A stretch of DNA of 64,000 nucleotides, taken from Corynebacterium anserum. Its GTDB lineage: Bacteria > Actinomycetota > Actinomycetes > Mycobacteriales > Mycobacteriaceae. Within the stretch, counting starts at the first letter, position 1. Each line of letters starts with the position of its first letter. The notes under the pieces are model-generated. The model was given only the letters and a program-made list of their open reading frames with translations. It had not been told where the DNA came from and did not search any database. Where the stretch lies: positions 1,922,001 through 1,986,000 of the forward strand of contig NZ_CP046883.1 of the NCBI RefSeq assembly GCF_014262665.1, read 5' to 3'. This document shows, piece by piece, positions 17,619-27,340 of the stretch. Made by a program: the position numbers and the translations under genes.

Positions 17619-17637
17619 AATACAAAGGCTAAACTAA
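17619..17637 (-). promoter_or_regulatory. DtxR-like box in the binding-protein promoter
   Basis: On the minus strand the site begins TTAGTTTAGCCT, eleven of twelve matches to the left part of the DtxR consensus; the rest (TTGTATT) is poor. It sits between a -35 TTGACT and a -10 TATTGT spaced by 18 bases, where a bound repressor would block polymerase. The region is divergent, so the site might also affect the MHS transporter gene at 17749. Confidence 0.5.
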
Positions 17638-17734
17638 GTTAGTCAATCCTTACTAAAGCGCTCCCCCCAAATAGACAACAAACATGTTGTCAAAATAAGT
17701 TGCCAAAATTTCTACAAAAAGCTGCAATACCTGC

Positions 17735-17748
17735 TAAATTCTCCTTTC
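17735..17748 (+). promoter_or_regulatory. extended -10 of the MHS transporter gene (leaderless)
   Basis: TGCTAAATT carries an extended -10 (TG, one base, TAAATT at 17735-17740) followed by eight bases and the ATG at 17749. No Shine-Dalgarno sequence is present, so a leaderless message is likely. Confidence 0.55.
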
Positions 17749-19095
<1,347 letters not shown>

Positions 19096-19159
19096 TGGTT
19101 GCGTTCACCCGCGCAGTATTCATTAATCCCTAGAACCATTAGCGTTCATCCATCCCCTT

Positions 19160-19200
19160 AGCCGCAGCGCACCACCCCCACATGATTGGGCGCTGCGGCT
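19160..19200. terminator. hairpin between convergent MHS transporter and rmlB
   Basis: Perfect 11-base arms AGCCGCAGCGC (19160-19170) and GCGCTGCGGCT (19190-19200) enclose a 19-base loop. It abuts the rmlB stop. T-runs on either side are weak (TTTAGAG on the plus side), so it is either an inefficient bidirectional terminator or a 3' stabilising structure. Confidence 0.6.
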
Positions 19201-20295
19201 TTAGAGTTCTCGCTCCGTCTGGCTGTATTTTTCCTCCGACGCCACCCGCGCCTCCTTCCACCACTGTTGATTGTTCTGGTACCACGCCACGGTTTCGCGC
19301 AGGCCTGCGTCGAAACTCCAATAAACGGGTTCCCATCCCAACGAGCGGATGGAGATCGGATCGATAGCATAGCGACGGTCATGCCCCGGACGGTCTGTCA
19401 CGTGGAGGAAAGCGTTGGGCTGCTGGCCAAAAATACGTAGCAAGTCGCGAACCACCTGTATGTTGGAGCGCTCGCCATCGGCGCCGATCAAATACGTTTC
19501 ACCTTCCGTACCCTTTTCCAGGATCGTCCAGACCGCATCGTTGTGATCATCCACGTGGATCCAATCCCGAACGTTGAGCCCCTGACCGTAAAGACGTGGT
19601 TTCTTGCCTTCTATGAGGGCAGTGATTTGGCGGGGAATAAACTTCTCGGGATGCTGGCGAGGACCGTAGTTGTTTGAGCAATTCGACACAGTAGCGCGCA
19701 ACCCTTTAGAGCGAATGAAAGCACGGATGAAGTGATCTGCACTAGCTTTCGAGGCAGAGTACGGCGAGGAGGGTCGGTAGGGCGTCGCCGTAGTAAAACG
19801 TTGCGGATCATCCAACGCCAGATCTCCGAATACTTCATCCGTAGAGATGTGATGCAGGAAAACATTGTGGCGCACAGCCGCGGCTGCAAGGTTGACCGTA
19901 CCTTCCACGTTCGTGCGGGCGAAGACACCTGGATCCACAAGGGAATTATCATTATGGCTCTCTGCCGCACAATGTACGATCGCGGCCCCTGAAGTTCGGC
20001 CATCTCCGCCCGAGGCCTCCCGCGCCAGTTCCCCCACCACGTCATCGACCACGGCGGAGTTAACAATGTCTCCCTTTGTGAAGGTGAAACGTCCGGGGTA
20101 GGCCTCCTCTAGAGGAATCCCCTCCTCCGTTTTGAGATTGTCCGGATTGGCCGCATAAGTCAGGGCATCAAGGACATGGATCTTGACTTCCGGGCGGGTA
20201 GCGAGCGTACGGTGGACAAAGTTAGACCCGATGAAGCCGGCACCTCCGGTAACTAATAGGTGAGTGAAGGTGCGGGTGTTCGCCTCAGTGCTCAT
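19201..20295 (-). CDS. rmlB: dTDP-glucose 4,6-dehydratase
   Basis: Second enzyme of dTDP-rhamnose synthesis, an extended short-chain dehydrogenase. It shows the NAD-binding VTGGAGFIGSNFV (about 14-26), HCAAESHNDNSL with the family acidic residues shifted slightly, the ISTDEVFGD catalytic strand, and YSASKASADH with the Tyr-x3-Lys pair. The SNNYGPRQHPEKFIP segment is characteristic of RmlB. At 364 residues the length is normal. TAAGCT eight bases before the ATG and no ribosome-binding site suggest a leaderless mRNA. It is separated from rmlC and rmlA by 6 kb of transport genes. Confidence 0.95.
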   Translation of the reverse strand: MSTEANTRTFTHLLVTGGAGFIGSNFVHRTLATRPEVKIHVLDALTYAANPDNLKTEEGIPLEEAYPGRFTFTKGDIVNSAVVDDVVGELAREASGGDGRTSGAAIVHCAAESHNDNSLVDPGVFARTNVEGTVNLAAAAVRHNVFLHHISTDEVFGDLALDDPQRFTTATPYRPSSPYSASKASADHFIRAFIRSKGLRATVSNCSNNYGPRQHPEKFIPRQITALIEGKKPRLYGQGLNVRDWIHVDDHNDAVWTILEKGTEGETYLIGADGERSNIQVVRDLLRIFGQQPNAFLHVTDRPGHDRRYAIDPISIRSLGWEPVYWSFDAGLRETVAWYQNNQQWWKEARVASEEKYSQTEREL

Positions 20296-20356
20296 GGTTC
20301 AACAGCTTACGCTGCAGACCACACCAACCGCTCGTTCCCCCTTGGGGTGCGGGCAA

Positions 20357-21439
20357 TTAGTTCAAACCAGCGTAAGAGTGCAGGCCGGAGACGACCATAT
20401 TGACGAAGAACAGGTTGAAAACCATCGTGGCAAATGCGACCACATTGATCCACGCCGCCTTGTTTCCGCGCCATCCCGGGGTAGCGCGAGCATGGAGGTA
20501 TACCGCGTAGAGGATCCACACAATCAAAGATGTGGTCTCCTTTGGATCCCAGCCCCAGAAACGCCCCCATGCGGCGTCTGCCCAGATAGCGCCGAAGAGC
20601 ACACCCAGGCCGAAAATTGGGAGCGCCCACACAGCAGTGCGATACGCCAGGGAGTCCAGGGTGGAGACATCCGGCAATGGCGCAGCAATAGCGCCAAGTA
20701 CGCCCTTTTCCTTGCCTTTCGGCTGCGCTTTACGCAGCAGGTACATCAGAGAGGCCATGCCGGACAGCAGACCTATTCCGGCACCGATAGCGACGGTAGA
20801 CACGTGAATCGGCAACCATCCGGACTGCAGCGAAGGCACAACCGGAGCAGTTTCCGCGTACAGCTTCAGACCTGCATAAAACAGCAGAGCAACCACCGGG
20901 GTCAGCAACCACGGCCACATCACGCGCATCGCCTTGCGCTGTACCACGGCAGCAGAAATGATCATGGCGAACAGGCTCACAACGGTGATGTACTCAAACA
21001 GGTTGCCCCACGGGAAGCGATGAGCGGCCATGCCGCGCAGAATTACCTGGACGGCGTGGACGGTAATTGCAAGCCAAATGAGCGTTTGAGTGACGCCGCC
21101 GAGTTTGTCAGAAGTACGCACTCGCTTTACGATCGCATCCGCCCGCAACTTCTCCGGGAGGTCTGCCTCCTCCACCCCGCCCGTTGCTGCACGCTCACCA
21201 ACAGCAGTAACATCTGCCGATCCACCCGCCCCAATCGCAACTTTTTCGCGGACTGCCACCTGTGCAGAGCTCGAGTCCGCTAGGTAGGCAGCACGTTCAC
21301 GGCGACGTTCCGCGGTCTGATGGACCTGCGTGTAGTACAGCAAAGAGGCAGCCAGAGCCAATAAGTAGATGGCCACAGCTGCGACGAACGCATTGTCAGA
21401 AAAATTAGCGAGATTCTGATCGATGTCTATGTTTCCCAT
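20357..21439 (-). CDS. ccsB: cytochrome c biogenesis protein CcsB/ResC
   Basis: 360-residue membrane protein of system II cytochrome c maturation; with ResB it carries heme to the outer face and ligates it to apocytochrome c. The tryptophan-rich heme-handling motif WGRFWGWDPKET (about 275-286) and the following helix with conserved histidine (AVYLHARATPGWRG) are intact, and further histidines flank the motif. About eight helices are visible. A variable acidic/alanine region (about 60-110) links the first helix to the rest. AAGGA precedes the ATG at 21439. It is the last gene of the minus-strand ccdA-resB-ccsB run. Confidence 0.93.
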   Translation of the reverse strand: MGNIDIDQNLANFSDNAFVAAVAIYLLALAASLLYYTQVHQTAERRRERAAYLADSSSAQVAVREKVAIGAGGSADVTAVGERAATGGVEEADLPEKLRADAIVKRVRTSDKLGGVTQTLIWLAITVHAVQVILRGMAAHRFPWGNLFEYITVVSLFAMIISAAVVQRKAMRVMWPWLLTPVVALLFYAGLKLYAETAPVVPSLQSGWLPIHVSTVAIGAGIGLLSGMASLMYLLRKAQPKGKEKGVLGAIAAPLPDVSTLDSLAYRTAVWALPIFGLGVLFGAIWADAAWGRFWGWDPKETTSLIVWILYAVYLHARATPGWRGNKAAWINVVAFATMVFNLFFVNMVVSGLHSYAGLN

Positions 21440-21708
21440 GATCCTTACATTCTCTCCTGCGTTGCGCTGTTCTGGACCGCGAAAACTCTTCACCGGCCAC
21501 GAAAAGCTCAGTCTGTACTGCAGGTTTTCACTGCAACTTCCACACCGCGGGTTAAGGCTGTGACAATTGCGCTGCGGCAACTGCACTGTGGTGGCAATGC
21601 GGGAGCGCTTTGTTTCCCACCAATACGGTAGCTACCAATACAGTAGCTACCGCGGCCACTGTGATCAAGCTTTCAAAATCGCAGCTAAAGCTGCGATTTC
21701 ATCTGGCA

Positions 21709-23388
21709 TTAATCCATATCACCGCGAGCTCTGCTAATCGCCTCATCCAATCCGTCATCAAAGGATTCGTTCCAATTCATCCCATCAGAATCGAAATCCT
21801 CATCCAAATCTTCTTCTTCTAGCCCGAGGATGCGTTCAGCACGGCGGTGAAACTCTGAACCCCATCCTGCAGAATCCGTGCGCGAAAGGCCCGCAATTTC
21901 AATGGAGGTGCCTCCCGCGGCGTTTTCACTGAGGCGCACCCAGAAGCGGCGTCGCTTGACCATCAGGGAAGTGACCAGGCTCACGAGCATCAGTACGGCA
22001 AAGAAAAGTACCCACAAAACCGTAGGGTCACGGGATACCTGGAGGTTCACAAACTCCTGAGCTCCATCGAAGGTGATGGTGGTTCCGTCGTCCAACGTGA
22101 CGGTCTCACCTTTCTTTAGGTTCACGCGATCTAGTTTCTGCATGCTTCCGCTGTGCAGAGCCTCTGGATCCAACGAGAAAATATTTTGATTGCGCCCGCT
22201 ATCTAGACCCGTATCACCGCGATAAATGTCGATGGCCACCGCTGGGTCCTTCATTGCCGGATAACGGGAGGTAAGCAAAGCCCCGCCCTTACCGGTGAAT
22301 TCCGCTGTAGGAGCAAACAAGCCCTGAATGGAGATCTGGTGCTGACGTCTCTCATAAAGAGACGGGTACATACCCGCGGGTGGATCCCAACGTACCGCTC
22401 CGGAAGAGAGGAAATAGGTCAAGTCATCTGGTCGAAACTGCACGGTATCTGTGCGTTTTTCACCATTAGGCCACGTAATAGTGAACGTGGGGGCGTACCC
22501 ATGACCTTGTAGGTATACGCGGTCACCTTGGATGCGCAGTGGATGGTTGACGCGTAGCTTGCCCTGATGCCACTGGTCTGTTGGCAACATGGCGGTCTTA
22601 CTGTCTGCGTAGTCGATGTTGGATTCAAAGCTCACTGCTTGGCCGCTATCTAGGTAGTGAGCGTTGAAGTCCTTAATATTCACGCAGTACGGGGTCAGAC
22701 CCGTACCGTCAAAGAGCGCGCCGTGGCGGAAAGAGTCGAAGTTCGATACCGCTGAGTTACAGAACTGAGACTGGTCAGTTCCAGCCACCACAATGACCTG
22801 ACCTTCGTAGTAGAGCAAACGCCCCGCAACCACGGCGATGAGCACTCCGACGAGGGACATATGGAACACGAGGTTCGCCGCTTCGCGCAGATAGCCCTTT
22901 TCAGCAGAAAGAGACCATTTTCCGGCACGGTCATCCTCCGGGGTAACCTCATTTACTTGCCACCCCTTAAATTCTTTCTTCAGCTTCCCCTTGATCTCCT
23001 CAACCGGTGTATCAACCTCCCCGACCACGTAATTCGGCATGCGGGAAAGCACTTTCGGAGCGCGTGGGGGCGCAGTGCGCAAGGCTTTGTAGTGATCCAC
23101 GGTGCGCGGCAGGATGCAGCCGATCAAAGAGATAAACAACAGCACATAGATGGCCGCAAACCACGTGGAACTGAACACATCGAAAAGCTGGAGCTTATCG
23201 AAAATCTCTGCGGTCTTGCCATTAGCTGCGATGTACTTCGCCACGTTGTCCTTGTTCAGAGAACGCTGTGGCAGCAATGCACCGGGCAATGCGCCGAGTA
23301 CCAGCAGCACCATGAGAACTAGCGCGGTCTTCATCCTGGTCAGCCACTGCCAGCCGGCCTTCGGGATTGAGAGGATTTTCTTCAGCAT
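21709..23388 (-). CDS. resB: cytochrome c biogenesis protein ResB
   Basis: Partner of CcsB in system II cytochrome c maturation. Three N-terminal helices (with LVLGALPGALLPQRSL, the ResB signature, and FVFSSTWFAAIYVLLFISLIGC), a large extracytoplasmic domain (about 200-450) containing PDDLTYFLSSGAV and GETVTLDDGTTITFDG, and a final helix (about 470-490) match the family. The acidic tail (LEEEDLDEDFDSDG) is less conserved. The ATG at 23388 is preferred; an in-frame TTG at 23427 would add 13 residues but has no ribosome-binding site. ccdA ends about 100 bp upstream. Confidence 0.92.
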   Translation of the reverse strand: MLKKILSIPKAGWQWLTRMKTALVLMVLLVLGALPGALLPQRSLNKDNVAKYIAANGKTAEIFDKLQLFDVFSSTWFAAIYVLLFISLIGCILPRTVDHYKALRTAPPRAPKVLSRMPNYVVGEVDTPVEEIKGKLKKEFKGWQVNEVTPEDDRAGKWSLSAEKGYLREAANLVFHMSLVGVLIAVVAGRLLYYEGQVIVVAGTDQSQFCNSAVSNFDSFRHGALFDGTGLTPYCVNIKDFNAHYLDSGQAVSFESNIDYADSKTAMLPTDQWHQGKLRVNHPLRIQGDRVYLQGHGYAPTFTITWPNGEKRTDTVQFRPDDLTYFLSSGAVRWDPPAGMYPSLYERRQHQISIQGLFAPTAEFTGKGGALLTSRYPAMKDPAVAIDIYRGDTGLDSGRNQNIFSLDPEALHSGSMQKLDRVNLKKGETVTLDDGTTITFDGAQEFVNLQVSRDPTVLWVLFFAVLMLVSLVTSLMVKRRRFWVRLSENAAGGTSIEIAGLSRTDSAGWGSEFHRRAERILGLEEEDLDEDFDSDGMNWNESFDDGLDEAISRARGDMD

Positions 23389-23488
23389 GCTCTTGTTCTT
23401 CGTTGCGGTTGTACGTTCGTGTTTCAACGACGTTTTTGGTCTATATGTTGTTTTCTATGTGCGACGCCAAGCCCACCCAGCAGCGAGG

Positions 23489-24316
23489 CTAAATCGGGAG
23501 CGTGGTGTCAGAGATGAACACCACGCGGATCCACTCCACAATGGTCGCCCACTGCCCAGTAATCAGCAAAATTCCGACGAGCACCAGCAGCGCTCCACCG
23601 ATCATCTGGATGGTGCGCGAATGTTTCCGCAGCCATCCCACGCCACGCAGAACTTTGGAGGAGCCCAGCGCAACGAGCACAAAAGGCAGTCCCAGCCCCA
23701 GACAATAGGCAACGATGAGGATAACGCCCCGCAGGGCGGTCGTTCCTTCCGTGCCCGCAGATACGGAGATGATGGCGGCTAGCGTCGGGCCAAGGCACGG
23801 AGTCCATCCAAGAGCGAAGACACCACCCAGCAACGGCGCTCCAGCAATGGTGGTCCAACGCTTCGGAGCCATACGGGTATCACGCTGCAGTGGACGGATG
23901 AATCCCATGAAGATGACACCCATGATGATGGTGACCGCGCCGCCGATGCGCATCAGCAATTGCTGATTGAGCATGAGCTGCCCAATCACCCCGAAAACAG
24001 TTGCTGTAGCAAAGACGAACACAGCGGTAAACCCCGCGACAAACATCAGCGCGGCGGTGGCCACGCGGCCGCGTTTAGCTGTGACAACAGTGCCGTTGTC
24101 GGTGAATTCAGTATCCGCACCGACTACGCCAGCAAGGTAGGAAATGTAGCCGGGCACGAGAGGAATAACACAGGGCGACGCGAAACTGACTAAACCTGCA
24201 GCAGCTGCCGCCAGCATGGCGAGAAGGAGCGGCCCCGCGGATACGGTGTCGGCAAATGATGCACCGATCCCCTGAGCCATAACGTGGCTAGCCAGGATAT
24301 CTATCGAAGCACTCAC
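23489..24316 (-). CDS. ccdA: thiol-disulfide transporter CcdA
   Basis: 275-residue DsbD/CcdA-type membrane protein that passes electrons from cytoplasmic thioredoxin across the membrane to keep apocytochrome cysteines reduced. Two transmembrane cysteines sit in the expected motifs SFASPCVIPLVPGYISY (about 43-59) and GWTPCLGPTLAAI, and six helices are visible. The GTG at 24316 follows the stop of the thioredoxin lipoprotein gene by only three bases, so the two are co-translated. An in-frame ATG 13 codons later is the alternative. Confidence 0.94.
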   Translation of the reverse strand: MSASIDILASHVMAQGIGASFADTVSAGPLLLAMLAAAAAGLVSFASPCVIPLVPGYISYLAGVVGADTEFTDNGTVVTAKRGRVATAALMFVAGFTAVFVFATATVFGVIGQLMLNQQLLMRIGGAVTIIMGVIFMGFIRPLQRDTRMAPKRWTTIAGAPLLGGVFALGWTPCLGPTLAAIISVSAGTEGTTALRGVILIVAYCLGLGLPFVLVALGSSKVLRGVGWLRKHSRTIQMIGGALLVLVGILLITGQWATIVEWIRVVFISDTTLPI

Positions 24317-24319
24317 GCT

Positions 24320-24925
24320 CTATGCGTCCTGTTCATCCAGCAACGGTTCCACTACCTTCCACAGTTCATCATCGGTGATCGCTTTGAGGAAGATATGGGC
24401 TGGCCGGTGCTGTTTGTCCAACACAATAGTGGTTGGAATTACCGACGCAGGCACGCCGCCCATCGCCAGTGCGGATTTGAATGGCGGATCATAGAGCGAC
24501 GGGTACGTGATCCCATTGTCACGGACGAAGTCCTGTGGTTTTTGCCGTACTGGATCCTTCACATTGATACCCAGTACAGTGCCTTTCCCAGATTTGTCGA
24601 GTTTATCCTGAACCCGCTGCAGATCATCGGACTCCGAACGGCATGGTCCACACCACTGCCCCCATGAATTGAGCACCACAACCTTGCCACGGAAGTCCTC
24701 ATCCAGGTTGATTGAGGAGTTGTCCAGTAGGTTCACCCCTTGGATGTTACCGATCTTCTGCCGCTGATCCTGCGGATAAGAAATGGAGGTCTGTCCGCCC
24801 GGAGAGACGAACTCAAAGGTACCGCCTATGGCCACGGCGTCCGTACCGGCGGTGGAATCTTCACCGCACGCGACAAGCAGACTGGCTGTGGCGGCGAGAG
24901 TCACTGCTGCAAAAGTTTTCTTCAT
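24320..24925 (-). CDS. TlpA/ResA-like thioredoxin lipoprotein
   Basis: 201-residue secreted thioredoxin-fold protein that should receive electrons from CcdA and reduce apocytochrome c heme-binding cysteines. The signal ends in a lipobox, SLLVAC (Cys20). The active site is WGQWCGPC (Cys92, Cys95) after the strand KVVVLNSWG, and the cis-proline region VPASVIPTTIVLD is present. It has the ResA-type insertion between strands. The stop of the histidine phosphatase gene lies 11 bases before its ATG. The same order (phosphatase, thioredoxin, ccdA, resB, ccsB) occurs in mycobacteria. Confidence 0.93.
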   Translation of the reverse strand: MKKTFAAVTLAATASLLVACGEDSTAGTDAVAIGGTFEFVSPGGQTSISYPQDQRQKIGNIQGVNLLDNSSINLDEDFRGKVVVLNSWGQWCGPCRSESDDLQRVQDKLDKSGKGTVLGINVKDPVRQKPQDFVRDNGITYPSLYDPPFKSALAMGGVPASVIPTTIVLDKQHRPAHIFLKAITDDELWKVVEPLLDEQDA

Positions 24926-24936
24926 CGACACGATAC

Positions 24937-25542
24937 TCACACCCGCTGTGCTGGCTCGCTGTAGTAGATATCGGTGAGGTCGCGACCATCGAAAACCAGC
25001 GAGGTCACCGACGCCAACTCGCACTGACGCGCGGCGGGATTGTGAGCTAGGGGTAATCCCTGCGCATCGCGCTGAATCATCACGATGGGAAGCTGGTGAG
25101 AGACCAATACGGCCTCATGGCCGCGTACTTTCGCCCGCACATCGTCGATCGCTTCCCACATGCGCTGTGCAATCTCGGTATAAGGTTCGCCCCAGGAGGG
25201 AATGGATGGGTTCTTAAGCAGGGGCCACAGCTTGGGGTTCCACAGCTCGCTGCGCACACCCTTGATGTGACGGCCTTCCAGCTGGTTGCCCGCCTCAATG
25301 AGCCGCTCATCGGTCTCTATTTCCAACCCGAGTTTTTCAGCAAAAAGTTTAGCCGTCTCCTGTGCTCGCTGCATCGGGGAGGATCCGAGGTACACCACGT
25401 CATGATCCGCAAGATCCGATGCAGTGGCCTCGGCCATCGCTTGTCCACGGTCGGAGAGCCTATAGCCTTCCAAACGACCGTAAAGAATCTTCGCGGGGTT
25501 ATGAACTTCACCATGGCGAACTAGGTGCACAATCGTCGTCAT
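24937..25542 (-). CDS. histidine phosphatase (phosphoglycerate mutase-like)
   Basis: 201-residue branch-1 histidine phosphatase. The catalytic RHGEVHNP has His10, with SSPMQRAQETA and VSHQLPIVM providing the second arginine and second histidine; the acid residue is in WGEPYTEIAQRM. The family includes cofactor-dependent mutase homologues that mostly act as phosphatases, so it is not a glycolytic mutase (gpmA is elsewhere in the window). The conserved position between hemL and the cytochrome c genes in corynebacteria and mycobacteria suggests a role tied to that pathway, but none is established here. The start at 25542 is fixed by the N-terminal strand. Confidence 0.88.
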   Translation of the reverse strand: MTTIVHLVRHGEVHNPAKILYGRLEGYRLSDRGQAMAEATASDLADHDVVYLGSSPMQRAQETAKLFAEKLGLEIETDERLIEAGNQLEGRHIKGVRSELWNPKLWPLLKNPSIPSWGEPYTEIAQRMWEAIDDVRAKVRGHEAVLVSHQLPIVMIQRDAQGLPLAHNPAARQCELASVTSLVFDGRDLTDIYYSEPAQRV

Positions 25543-25663
25543 GTCACCCGAGCTTACCTGGTACCCCCAGGCAAATCCTAAGCAGAACAGGTGCCTCCAG
25601 CTGGGAATTCCCTGACTATTTGACGCTTGGTGAGAAAACCCTCCACCACTGAGGACGAAGACA

Positions 25664-26983
25664 CTACGCCTTCGCCGCTGCCGCCGCCTTCGCAGCGAAT
25701 GCCGCCGCTGCCTCGATCGTGGCAAAATCATCATCGGTCAGCGCGGTGGAGACGAACCAGGTTTCGTACACGCTCGGTGGGGCAAAAACTCCGTGGTCTA
25801 GCAACGCGTGGAAGAACGCTGGAAAACGGAAGGTCTCAGCCGCCTGCATATCTGCGAAGTTCTTGCCCTCTCCCTCGGCGAAACGGAAAGAGAACATGTT
25901 GCCCGCACGCTGTACATGGTGTGCAACTGACTCACGCGTGAGAGCTGAAGAAATCAGGGAAGAGACGCGTTCTGCATTGCTATCTAGTGTGGCGTATGTC
26001 GTATCAGTAGCCAGTTGGAGGGAGGCGAGGCCGGAAGCGACGGCGACCGGGTTACCCGATAGCGTACCTGCCTGGTACACAGACCCGACCGGCGCCAGGC
26101 AATCCATGATCTCTGCGCGCCCACCGAAGGCTGCTGCTGGCAATCCACCGGACACCACCTTTCCGAAGGTGGTGAGATCCCCCGCCACTTGGTCTTTGCC
26201 ATACCATCCCTGTGAACTGACACGGAAGCCGGTCATCACCTCATCCACGATGAGTAATGCTCCATGGGCATGAGCCACCTGCTGCAGCTGAGCGTTGAAT
26301 GATGTTCCCTCTGCATCAATGGAACTCACCGTGCCCATGTTGCCGGGGGTACCCTCCACGATGATCGCGGCAATTTCTCCCGGATGTGCCTCAAATGCTG
26401 ACTTCACTGCGTCGATATCCCAATAGGGCACCACCACGGTGTCAGAAGCCGAGCCCTTCGTAATGCCCGGGGAATCGGGCAGTCCGAATGTGGCTACGCC
26501 GGAACCTGCGGCGACAAGTAGGGAATCCACGTGGCCGTGGTAGCAGCCCTCGAACTTCAAAATCTTGTCGCGACCGGTGAAACCACGCGCGAGGCGGGTA
26601 GCGGACATCGTGGCCTCAGTACCCGAGTTCACCAGACGTACTTTCTCTACGGAGGTCCTGTTAACAATCTCCTCAGCCAAATCCACTTCAGCGGATGTAG
26701 CCGCTCCAAAAGACAGCCCCTTGGAGGCTGCGCGTTGCACAGCTTCCACGATCTGCGGATGCGCGTGGCCGTGAATCATGGGACCCCAACTGCAAATGAG
26801 GTCCACGTAGGTGTTGCCGTCTTCATCGTGTAGGTGAGAGCCCTGGGCGTCGGTAATGAAAGGAGCCGTCCCACCCACCGAACCGAATGCGCGGACGGGT
26901 GAGTTGACTCCGCCCGGGATGAAGGACTGCGCGCGCTCCATAGAGGTGGCGCTTTTGGTGTGAACGAAGGAGTGTGCAGACAC
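25664..26983 (-). CDS. hemL: glutamate-1-semialdehyde 2,1-aminomutase
   Basis: PLP enzyme that makes 5-aminolevulinate from glutamate semialdehyde, the second step of C5-route heme synthesis; its partner HemA is at 36356. It has [13 protein letters not shown], the [15 protein letters not shown] phosphate loop, [19 protein letters not shown] and the Schiff-base lysine in [12 protein letters not shown] (Lys275). At 439 residues the length is standard, with an alanine-rich tail. The GTG at 26983 has AAAGG upstream and gives the normal N-terminus; upstream in-frame ATGs would add about 40 unusual residues encoded by the repetitive leader. Confidence 0.94.
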   Translation of the reverse strand: MSAHSFVHTKSATSMERAQSFIPGGVNSPVRAFGSVGGTAPFITDAQGSHLHDEDGNTYVDLICSWGPMIHGHAHPQIVEAVQRAASKGLSFGAATSAEVDLAEEIVNRTSVEKVRLVNSGTEATMSATRLARGFTGRDKILKFEGCYHGHVDSLLVAAGSGVATFGLPDSPGITKGSASDTVVVPYWDIDAVKSAFEAHPGEIAAIIVEGTPGNMGTVSSIDAEGTSFNAQLQQVAHAHGALLIVDEVMTGFRVSSQGWYGKDQVAGDLTTFGKVVSGGLPAAAFGGRAEIMDCLAPVGSVYQAGTLSGNPVAVASGLASLQLATDTTYATLDSNAERVSSLISSALTRESVAHHVQRAGNMFSFRFAEGEGKNFADMQAAETFRFPAFFHALLDHGVFAPPSVYETWFVSTALTDDDFATIEAAAAFAAKAAAAAKA

Positions 26984-27003
26984 GTACAAGCCGACCTTTC
27001 TTA

Positions 27004-27079
27004 GGGAGAATTCCGTAGGACAATTCCCAGGGAACATTTGCGCGGGGGCATTCCCGGAGGCATTTCCGGGGAGAATTCC
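27004..27079. repeat. short repeats in the hemL leader
   Basis: The 11-mer GGGAGAATTCC occurs at 27004-27014 and again at 27069-27079. Between them lie two adjacent 12-mers close to GGAGGCATTTCC and GGGGGCATTCCC. The function is unknown; they fall 20-100 bases before the hemL start and could act as binding sites or a structured leader. The rest of the 320-bp gap 26984-27303 holds the 37-bp array at 27230 and no gene. Confidence 0.6.
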
Positions 27080-27229
27080 ACGCCACAGCGAAACGTTTTC
27101 CACCTAGAGTCTAACCAGGCGGGTGACGACATGTCCGGTCGGTGTCGCCCCACCGCGCCCTTACCCGTCGTATCCCCTATCCACCGTGTTCCCCTTTGTT
27201 CAGCGAGCCCCCCTTTCCAGTAAGCCCCC

Positions 27230-27340
27230 TTACGAGTCTTGCAGGCCACAGCCGCCATTACAGCGCTTAACTGCGAGTCTTGCGGTCCGTAGCCCGCGAG
27301 CGCTTAACTGCGTGCCTTGCGGTCCATAGCCGCCAACGCA
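27230..27340 (-). repeat. 37-bp tandem repeat covering the P-ATPase 3' end, 3 copies
   Basis: Three contiguous 37-bp units (27230-27266, 27267-27303, 27304-27340). The last is the end of the P-ATPase coding sequence, from its stop TAA back through codons for AAMDRKARS. The other two are diverged copies downstream of the stop. The copy next to the stop keeps a TAA at the same place and the most distal one has GTAA. Identity falls with distance from the gene. The period is not a multiple of three. Confidence 0.9.
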
